The translations under genes and the position numbers were made by a program. Below the pieces are notes generated by a model. The model did not search any database. It was not told the origin of the DNA and saw nothing but the letters and a program-made list of their open reading frames with translations. Below are positions 37,601 to 45,554 of a DNA stretch of 45,554 nt, one piece after another; the stretch's first letter is position 1, and each line of letters starts with the position of its first letter. Source of the DNA: Atkinsonella hypoxylon (lineage: Eukaryota > Ascomycota > Sordariomycetes > Hypocreales > Clavicipitaceae); contig JFHB01000232.1 of the NCBI GenBank assembly GCA_000729835.1, positions 1 to 45,554 of the forward strand, read 5' to 3'.

Positions 37601-40040
37601 GAAGCAGTCTTCTTTAGTAAAGGGAGTCCTATATGCCCTAATCTAACGTGCTAAGTAGCAGCTAATTCTAGGAGCTTCTTATAGGAAGAAGAAGCAGTAG
37701 TAGGAGAATTACTACTAGAATTATTATTAGAGCTAGCTTCCTGTTGCTCCCTATCTTGCTAGATCTCTTGAGAACTACAGGCCTCGTTTAAGGGATCTAG
37801 ACGGCTATTTCCTCCAATATTTAGCAACTTAGGATTTAGACCTTCTAAATCCCTATTATTAGAAGGAATCTAACTAGAAGCCCGTTTAGGAACTAGGGCT
37901 AATAGCTCTATAGTATCGTTATTAGTATTATCTTCTTCTTCTTTAAAATTAGATAATTCCTCGATTTAGCTATATTCCTCAGGATTAAAACTAGGCTGTT
38001 AAGGGATTTAAACCTCTTTAGGATAACTAGCATTATAACTGCCATTATAACTATTGCTAGCTAGAAATCCTATATAAGAGAGATTAGCGTGGTTTTTATA
38101 CACTCTAGGGGTCTCTTGCCCCTTAAGCTGTAAGAAGAAACCATGCTTTTTGGGATTTAGAAGCCTACAGCAGCTTCTATTAGCTAGAAATAGCTGATTT
38201 TTAAGGAGAGTGCCCCCTGTTAAATAGTGCTTTAGACTACTAATTAGGTTGGTATCTAAACCTAGGCAATATAGAGCATCCTTTAGAGCTAAAGGCCTGT
38301 ATTTAGCTGGATTTATACTAACTAGTACCTAAAATACAGCAGTTCCCTGTCCTTTAGGATAAATAGAACCTCCTCTAGTAGCAATAGGCGCAGTTTTACC
38401 CTTTTTTATAGGCTTAAAAGTCCTAAAAAATGCCTTATTGTTAACTATATAACAGGTAGAACCTGTATTGTATAGTAAGGAGTTTTTAATTATTCTATTA
38501 GAATAGTTAAAAGAAGGGGTATTATTACTAGTAGTACTAGTATCACTAGTAGTAGATTCTGTATCTGAATCGTAAGAATTATCACTACTAGAACTGCTAG
38601 AATCATTAGATTCTATAGTATCCTAGTTGCTAGTGGATAGGTTATAACAACCTATAGCAAAGGCAGCTTCTCTATCCTTATTCCCAGAATTTTTGTTACT
38701 TCTTCTTCAGCCCTTCTACTTCTTCTTATTCTTAGAGGCTTTATCTATATCTTTAGAGGCATTAGAATCGTTAGAATTAGAATCGGAATTCTTCTTCTAA
38801 TTAGGAGGATTCTTTCCTTAGTTAGCTTTATTATTATTAGAACTATTAGAATTAGAAGCTTTATAACTAAGAGCCTTAGATATAGAGGAGCTTTTATCTC
38901 TTTATTCTTCTAATAAGTTAGCTATAAGGAACTATAAATTCAGCATTTTTATAGATAGACCTTGTGCTCTAGCAGCTCTAATAGAATATCGCTGCCTTTT
39001 AGCCTAACTAGGGAAGGTCTTCTTTAAAGCATTAATATAATAATTTACCTAGTTAATAGAATTAATAGCTACACTATAGAGCTATAATCTAGCTAGTAAA
39101 TTATTAAATTCAGCATTAAAGGCCTCTAAAGATCCCTTATAGTTCGAAAACGATAAGTTGTAATAACTAGTATATAGCGTACTATATTGTATTTTAGCAC
39201 TCTACAAATATTGCCTAACTAGAATGTTATAGGTATCTACAGGGGACTTATGCTAGCTTATAGCAGCTTAAGGTCTAGATTAGCAACTATCTCTTATAAT
39301 TATAAGGATAATAGCTTATTCTAAATCTACTAAAGTACTAGCTATACTAGGATTATTAATAAATTAAGGGAATCCTAGTGCCCTAAATTAAATAGTTAAA
39401 GCTTACTTCTACTGTTTAAAATTTTTAGGGCCTTTTAGCTTAGTAGCCTCTAGAATAGAGTAGACCTTCTTATTTAACTCTTTTATAGTGCCTTTATTAA
39501 AAGCAGGCAGAAAAGTAGCACTATTAGAGGAACTAGAAGGTTTAAGGGCTTTAAAAGAGACTTTAGAAGCTCTTTTAGAAGTAATAGGATCTACTACCTT
39601 AGAGGGAGACCCTATAGAGAGATTACCTATAGATGTAATTATAGTATCTAATTTACTTAGTAAATTAGCTATATTACCTTTATTTTAGCTTTGTTTTGCT
39701 TTACTATACCTAATAAATCTATTTAGGGTCTCTTGTTGCTTATCCATTTAAGCTTTTAGATTAGCTTAAACATTATAGACTTACACTACTCTTTTAGAAG
39801 CTAATCTAGCTTCTTTTAGAGCCTTCTTAGCTATATAATCTTCTTTATTAGAAGAGGAATCTACTAGCTGAGAGGGGGACCTTACTGGACTAGGAAAGCT
39901 AGTAGCAGCAGCTAGATTAGCTAGTGTACTAGAACTACTACCCCTTTTAGGGCTTATGCTCTTTCCCTTACCTATTCCTTTCGGTGCTATTTTAAGGGTT
40001 TAAAAAGTAGCTAATTTAACGCTCTTTTATAGCTAATTAT
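34650..40040 (-). pseudogene. B2 copia gag-pol polyprotein, broken
   Basis: From high to low coordinates: gag at about 38870-40040 with a Pro/Ser-rich N-terminus and a capsid-type KGSLEAFNAEFNNLL-like stretch near 39100-39150; an Asn/Ser/Lys-rich region at 38700-38860 with no clear CCHC knuckle; protease active site at 38461-38469 reading Asn-Thr-Gly (normally Asp-Thr-Gly); integrase HHCC finger and core at about 37080-37700; integrase C-terminus open at 36754-37065 (AIGSYCEVLIP-like); an acidic Pro/Glu-rich linker open at 36367-36723; RT at about 35450-36280 with KGRRVLKN and KYKARLIAKGF-like stretches and Tyr-Ile-Asp-Asn at 35725-35736; RNase H open at 34951-35418 with CNSDFAG (normally CDADFAG), GPISWKSKK and ALSTLEAES; and an LADSLTKPL-like end near 34780. 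Catalytic changes and stops make it inactive. No intact start is visible. Confidence 0.9.
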
Positions 40041-40929
40041 AGCTAAATTACAGTGGAAATAGTAGTAAATAACAATAATAACTTCTACTAGATATTAATA
40101 GATTGCTCTATTATAGGCCTAGAAGTGCCCTATATCTTTAGAAATTATACTAAGATTTTTTTCCAATTTCTTTCGTAACAGGTATAATAGGCTCTAAAGG
40201 CTGCGTTGTATTGCGATCTATATATACATACAATTTGTATAGCAGACTAGATTAATAAGCAGTTACAAGGGGCATAAAACATAGGTTCTAGCTATTTTTA
40301 GCCAAAAAATTTAGGAGATTCTTCTCTAATTAGGTTCTAACAAATTAGTAGAGACCTAGGCACAGCTAATTTAGGGATATCTAGCTAATTCCTACTCTAA
40401 AATCCTAACTAGTGGGATTACTATATAAATTAATTCTGCGACTAAAAACACAGGAATATCTGCAATAAGAGCTGTTAGGCGTGCACTACAAATTGTAGTA
40501 TAGCCACTAATAAAGGTGCATAGGGTGCACAATATACAAGATAACAGTATAACAACAAGCGATGTAGTGTAGCGCTAAGCTTATTTCTTAATAGAAATAA
40601 TTAATTAGGCAGTGCCTAATAAAACAATTCGCAGTGCAAATGTAATGTATACAGATATGTATATTTTAATGTTGCGCAACAATAGAACCTAGCTATTAAG
40701 AATAGCTTTAAAAGTGTATATGCATAGGGTGTATAGAGTGCGGGAGGCACAGGGTGGGCAGAATAAAAACACTAGTATAGTAGCTAGCGATGTATGTACA
40801 GCAGGTATTAATAGCTTCCAGCAAGCTACTAATTTTTAGCAGCAATAGCTGCTAGCGCAGGTCTTAATATAGCTTCTAGTAGGTAATACAGTATACAATA
40901 GTAGATTTTCAGCGGGCTAACAGCTTGCA
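40041..40929 (-). other. B2 5' leader with a cluster of inverted repeats
   Basis: Non-coding region between primer-binding site and gag. Inverted repeats: CTACAA-A-TTGTAG (40486-40498), GTGCA/TGCAC (40516-40530), TTATTTC/GAAATAA (40581-40600), TTAGGCA-G-TGCCTAA (40605-40619) and AGCTATT/AATAGCT (40691-40707). Three or more are also in the B1 leader. Such stems could serve dimerisation or packaging of the element RNA, an inference from position only. Confidence 0.65.
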
Positions 40930-40953
40930 GATAGGTCTTCTGGGCTTATAACC
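40930..40953 (-). promoter_or_regulatory. Primer-binding site matching the anticodon arm of a tRNA-Met
   Basis: On the minus strand the 5' LTR is followed at once by GGTTATAAGCCCAGAAGACC. Its complement, CTTCTGGGCTTATAACC, has the form of a Met anticodon stem-loop (CTGGG, CTCATAA loop, CC) with one C-to-T change in CAT. That suggests priming by the 5' half of a tRNA-Met, as known for Drosophila copia and yeast Ty5, and not by the tRNA 3' end. Confidence 0.6.
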
Positions 40954-41648
40954 TATTGAAAATAATAGGGATTATAGGACTAGATATCTAAGAGGGTAGT
41001 GGTCTCTTAGATTTAGCACCTGTAATTGCTCCTAGCAATTATTACGTAGTAGAAGCAGCAGCGGCCTAAATTAAGCTGTAGTGTATAGTATAGATCACGT
41101 AGAGGCAATAGATAACTGTAATAGTAGTATCTTTATATTAAGAGCGCTGTAACGAACTTAGTAAGAGTAGGATCTTAAATCTTTCTAGTCCTTTATAGAC
41201 CCTCTAACTATATTAGCAGGCTGTAGTTGCTAGAAGGGGCTTATAGGCTACTTTATAATTTCCGCAAAAAGATTTACTATATAAAAACAAAAAAATCGAC
41301 TTATAGCTATACAAACGAGAAACCTATGTGCACAATTTAACAAATTCTACTAATAGTAAACAACCCTTATAAGCAACTCTATCTAATAATTATACTATTA
41401 AATAGCCCTAATTCTTAGCTTTTAAATAATATACTTCTTGAATTTCTACTATTACTAGTTGTAGAGAAAAACGCTGTTAAAGCTAACTATAGGTTAGGCA
41501 ACTTTGCCTTAGTTAAATCCAGATGTTTTGCATCTAGTAACAGCGATATCTCTACTAAAAATCAACGTAACAAGACCTAATAAGGGTCACGTGATAGAGC
41601 AACTAGTAGGCATAAAAATAGGCTATACAGGGTAGCTTATTTTTAACA
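40954..41648 (-). repeat. B2 5' LTR (695 bp)
   Basis: It carries the intact TCACGTGA box near 41587-41594, an ATCACGTA word near 41095, and AT-rich TATA-like sequence around 41277-41300. Read on the minus strand it starts TGTTAAAAATAAGC. Confidence 0.94.
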
Positions 41649-43952
41649 ACTATTTATTCTTTTAAGGCTCTAAAAGGTTCTTTATAAGAATCTTTCTCCT
41701 TTTATAGTAGTTAATATTCCTTATCCTTTCCCCTAAACATTAGAATTACTAGAAATTTACTAAAAGATTAAGTATAAATTGCTTAAGTTAAAAGATAAAA
41801 AAAATAATAGAAAAAGGGTAAAGGCTAAGCAGCCTCTTTAGTTAAAATAGAATAAAACTATACTTATTTTTAGTAGTTTTTAAAAACTTTTTATTTATTC
41901 TATTTAATCTAAGCTTATAGTCTTAATTCTAATTAGCTTTAAATCTCTAAATAATCTTAATATACTATTATTAAATCTTAGTTAGTTTTAAATATATAAA
42001 TAAATAGACTTAACCTCCCTTCTCCTTAAAGCTAAAGATATAGAGACTACAGTATTAGCTTTTGTAAAAGCTATAATAAGTTATATATCTTAGTAAAGTT
42101 ATAGGCAAATTATTAAGATTAAATAATGTTATTAATCTCCTTATAGCTTCTACACTCTTCTTTAGGTATTATTAGCAGATAAACTTCTATTATATACTTT
42201 AGATAACGTTATAGTAAAAGGTTTACTTTAGCGTTATTATTCTTATAATTCTCTTTTTAGTATAGCTGCAATATATAGTCCTTAGAAACTATTTAATCTA
42301 ATATATTATACTAAGCATTATTAGGTTATAATTTATTAGTATCTTGCTTAAAGTCACTAGTATCTTTGCTATATTAAGTAGTATATTGTAGAGTATAGAG
42401 CTATTTATTAGCAGTAGAAGTCCACTATTCCTTTAGATTAAGCCTAAACTTCTTAATATAATCCCTAGAAATAGTCTTATTAAGTACTATACTATCTAGG
42501 GTCTTTAAATAGTAAGCACTAGTAACTTTTGCTTAGCTATATACCTTAAAAGAACTATTCTATTATATTACTAACTTCTTCTTTATTAATATATCTATAA
42601 CTCTTTATATATTATATATAAGAACTAGATCTCTTAGGACTAATTAATCTTTCTCCTTTTGCAATAATACCTCTTAATTCTAATTTATTTAATTAGCTAA
42701 GTGTTACCTAAATATAAAGACTTTTATATAAGCCTTTTAAATATCTACTTCCTTTTACTCTAGTATCCTAACTCTTACTTTAAAGAGATTCTATATTATT
42801 ATAACTTCTAACTAATTAGTTAACCTTTAAGTAGAAAATTTAACTTCTAAAGGAAAAATAAGCTTTTATCTATAAATTAAGTAAAAAGCAGATTTACTAT
42901 ATAACGCTTATATAGCTATATAGTCTACTAATAGTGCCTTATTTAGCAATTTAAACTACTTTCTATTAGAACCTTCTATCTTTAAAAGAGTAAATATAAG
43001 CATTTAATAACTAGCTTTAACAGGTAAATTAGCTTTTAAATTATACACTAATGTCTTAATCCCTTTAATTTTAATAGCTTTAACTACTTTTTTAAGATTT
43101 CTATATATTTCTAGTTCTCTATTAAAAACTAGAAATTAGAAGACTCTAAATTATATAATTAGCTTTATTAGGAATTTCTAAATAGCTGCAATATTAGTAT
43201 ACTATATAGGGTGCGCTTCTACCTATTTAGTAAGGTTATATCTTGCTTCTAGAAGGTACTTAAAACTATAATTAAGTAGTATATATTAGGTGTTAATATA
43301 TATCTTACTTATTAAGTTACCTAAAGCTACTAGTATTAATAATTCTTTAGGCCTCTAAGGAGTAAACTTTTAGTATACCTTATAACAGAAAATTATTGCT
43401 TAAACTATATTCTAGAGTTCTTTCTAAAAGTATTTAATTCTAGCTACTTAAAATATAACTTCTATACCTTTATAACCTATCTACTTATATAAAGCCTTAA
43501 TAATCTTTCTCTATTGCGTTAGGTCTTTAATAACTAAGGTAGAACCCTTTATTATACTAATTAGTCTCTTCTATAATAGGCCTTTATCTAAGAAGTATTG
43601 CTTAGCACTTATATAAAGTTGCTTATACTTACTCTTATCTAGATTAAATAGTTTTTATAATATTAAAAGGAAATCCACAATTTATTAAGTCCTAGAAGTA
43701 TAGTATACTCTATTGTGTAGCTAGATCTTATTAACGTTAAGCTGTAGGTTAATAAAATCTTTAATATCCCCTTTAGCTGCTTAATTTAATGCATTAAAAG
43801 GCCTATCTTCTTTACGCAATAAAGCATTAGCTATTTTATTCTTTTCTCCTAAAATGTACCTAGCTGTAAAATTAAACAGTATAATATAGCTAATCTATTA
43901 TATAATAAGCGCGCTAGGAACGTTATTAATAGCGCTATTAAGCTAATGTATA
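41649..43952 (-). pseudogene. A3 gypsy pol, integrase to RNase H, broken
   Basis: Resumes A3 after B2 and aligns with about 23565-25870 of A4. Integrase remnants are near 42500-43650, including the counterpart of the WVEAY stretch near 43205-43235, and the RNase H end (NKIANAL counterpart) is near 43815-43840. Before that, 41654 to about 42100 belongs to the unassigned region. C2 cuts it at 43952, with GTATA (43948-43952) as the likely left duplication. Stops are dense. Confidence 0.8.
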
Positions 43953-44363
43953 TGTTGGTAGACCAAGGGTCTTATTTATACTCCTTCGAGTCGGCCCTAC
44001 GACCAGTTCACTAGTACACTAGTATTTACATCAAAGAGGTTCAAATTCGGTTATTTAGGAGTTATATCTAACTAGCAAAAGAGGCTACATTATATACCCC
44101 GTTAGATGCCTTATATGCCTTAGGTATAGTGTTGTGTTAAGGGGGAATTAAGGGGTATTAGCAACCCTGATATAAGTAGAGACTAATGTGTAGATGTAAC
44201 TAATTAGCAGTTATATCTACCTACGCAGATGCTAGAATTGCATAATAAAGTTATAACAATTCTAATATTAGCAGTCTCTCTTTTTATTATACTAGTAGAG
44301 TAACTTTAACAGTTATAGTAATAACAAAATAGATTAAAGGAATAAACAACAATAAATCTAACA
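43953..44363 (-). repeat. C2 3' LTR (411 bp)
   Basis: TGTTGG to CTAACA. The first 110 bases keep CG and CA (for example CGAGTCGGCCC near 43986), and the inner end is TA-rich. TCCTTCTAC at 44364-44372 is the purine tract (GTAGAAGGA) on the minus strand. Confidence 0.85.
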
Positions 44364-44372
44364 TCCTTCTAC

Positions 44373-45554
44373 ATTAATTTATAGGTCTCTTTACCTAGCC
44401 TTCTACCTATATATTAGCTTTATTGTTGTTAATAAAGGATTTAAGAGTCTTATTTAGCATTGCTTTTATTATTAAATTAGCAATATTATTTTTGCTGTTA
44501 ATCTAACGGATTTTATTAATTTTGCGCCTTTTATATAATTAATGTAGCACTATAATGTTAATTATTAATCTCTTTTCCTTTATTATACTAAGCTTTATAA
44601 GGCATTTATATAACAAGAATAAATCTATACAGACTACTAGTAGAATTAGTAGTATCTATAGCTGCTTTATTACTATATTTAATGTAGTGCTAATAGTATA
44701 TAATACATCTACACCTTGCACTATACTGTATAGTTCTAATGTAAGTGCGCTCCTTATAACTCTCTTGCTTTTAATAGAGCTATATATAATAATGTTACCT
44801 TTTATTATAAATTTAGCGTTCTCTTTATAAGCTTCTTTATTGCCTAGAATAATTATATATTCTATCTAGAAGCTTAAATCTTTATTATTTATAAAGGATT
44901 TATTAATAAATATATATAATTTAGTAAAGAGAAGGTCTATTAAGATATATTATAATCTATAGGTTTAGTTGTTAATCTGCTATTAAAGCCTCTTATTTAA
45001 TCGCTTAATATTGTTAATTATAATATCTTACTGTTATACAGCAATAGAAAGGTTAAATATAGCTTCTAGTTAATAGATTATAGCAATATATACGCTATAG
45101 GCTTATTGCTTAATGTACTATTGTTTTATTAAATCTATATTAACACTAGTAGTATTAATAGGCTAAATTCTCTTACTTTAGCCTTTTTAGTAAAGGGTTA
45201 AAGTGCTATTATTAGATTTAGTTAATATATATCTATTAAAAATTAGTAGCGTTTCTACTATTAGGCTTTACTTTAACTTTACAGTAAAATTAGCCTTCTG
45301 CAGTTTAGATTCCTTATAGTTAAAGAAGGTTCTATTACTTAGTTCTAGTGTATTGTTAGTCTATATTTTAATAATTCTAAAGCAGTTATTATTATTTAAT
45401 ATTAGTAAGTAGGGGTTATATATTAATATAACTATACTTAAATTATTCTAGTAGTAGTAGAAGTATATAAACTACTAATGTATATCTACTTTAGCAATTC
45501 TATATAGAGGCTTAATTACTTCTATTACTATATTGTAGGGATATAGGTGTTGTT
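44373..45554 (-). pseudogene. C2 copia pol: RT C-terminal part and RNase H, broken
   Basis: The same protein as in C1: RT catalytic region at 45352-45360 reading Thr-Asn-Asn in place of Thr-Asp-Asp, the RNase H section near 44720-44900, and the C-terminal DNIANLITK-like stretch near 44460-44500. Many TAA/TAG codons. The plus-strand frame at 44555-44830 is an antisense shadow. The N-terminal remainder is outside the window. Confidence 0.8.

Larger units (their letters stand above)
33785..41648 (-). mobile_element. B2: complete Ty1/copia element, 7,864 bp
   Basis: Two 695 bp LTRs, ends TATTGAAAATAA and TTATTTTTAACA, and ACTAT on both sides (33780-33784 and 41649-41653). Minus-strand order is 5' LTR, tRNA-primed binding site, structured leader, gag, protease, integrase, RT, RNase H, polypurine tract, 3' LTR. 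Integrase before RT is the Ty1/copia order. It is the best-preserved large element here, with open frames of 155, 118 and 103 codons left. Confidence 0.95.
18140..43952 (-). mobile_element. A3: Ty3/gypsy element in three visible pieces, hosting A4, B2 and C2
   Basis: Pieces are 18140-19671, 31411-33784 and 41649-43952. Joined in that order they are collinear with about 19672-25870 of A4, from the 3' LTR into RNase H. The left target-site duplication in B1 is GCTAC (18135-18139). The remaining RNase H, RT, gag and 5' LTR of A3 must lie beyond C2, outside the window. Confidence 0.9.
43953..45554 (-). mobile_element. C2: 3' end of a family C copia element, running off the window
   Basis: Aligns with C1 (7828 to about 9430) along its whole visible length, starting at the same TGTTGGTAGACC end. 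Only the 3' LTR and the RNase H/RT end of pol are inside the window. Confidence 0.9.

Noticed and set aside
1..45554. CRISPR arrays, tRNA/rRNA genes, bacterial operons or a host gene cluster
   Set aside because: No regularly spaced repeats, cloverleaf sequences, ribosome-binding sites or intact genes were seen; every long segment aligns with one of the retroelement families.

Overview
This window is a block of nested LTR retrotransposons from a filamentous ascomycete (Pezizomycotina). I found no host gene, tRNA, rRNA or CRISPR array. The DNA is very AT-rich and has been mutated by repeat-induced point mutation (RIP). CpA and its complement TpG are almost gone from large parts of it: 4801-5040 contains no CA at all. 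TpA is everywhere, and every long reading frame is broken by TAA/TAG, the codons that C-to-T changes make from CAA/CAG and TGG. Most open frames longer than 60 codons are chance antisense shadows; the few meaningful ones are pieces of copia polyproteins.

Three families recur. Family A is Ty3/gypsy, with 484-498 bp LTRs beginning TTTGTCGCC and ending GCGACAC. One complete copy (A4) is 11,739 bp. Its gag and PR-RT-RNaseH-IN genes lie on the minus strand, followed by about 3.8 kb that I cannot assign. Family B is Ty1/copia, with 695-708 bp LTRs. B2 is complete (7,864 bp, minus strand). B1 is interrupted, B0 is a plus-strand fragment, and S1 and S2 are solo LTRs. Family C is a second Ty1/copia lineage with 411 bp LTRs, present as C1 and C2. 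A fourth element, D, is a 243 bp solo LTR that has not been hit by RIP.

Layout, left to right: a 34 bp scrap of a B LTR; the gag and 5' LTR end of A1 (35-2393); fragment B0 (2394-3270); A2 (3271-7827), which contains D (7049-7291); C1 (7828-9679); B1 (9680-18139), which contains S1 and S2; A3, which starts at 18140 and is interrupted by complete A4 (19672-31410), complete B2 (33785-41648) and C2 (43953 to the window end). Target-site duplications of 5 bp are visible on both sides of A4 (AGTAT), B2 (ACTAT), S1 (AGTAC), S2 (ATAAC) and D (ATATA). The insertion order is therefore A2 into B0, C1 into A2, B1 into C1, A3 into B1, then A4, B2 and C2 into A3. The right-hand remainders of C2, A3, B1, C1, A2 and B0 should follow in that order beyond the window.

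No element can be autonomous as read. The reverse transcriptase catalytic aspartates are changed to asparagine in every copy where I could locate them (A4, B1, B2, C1, C2). The most informative pattern is that RIP damage falls off towards the outer edge of each element, so the two LTRs of one family are damaged on opposite sides.
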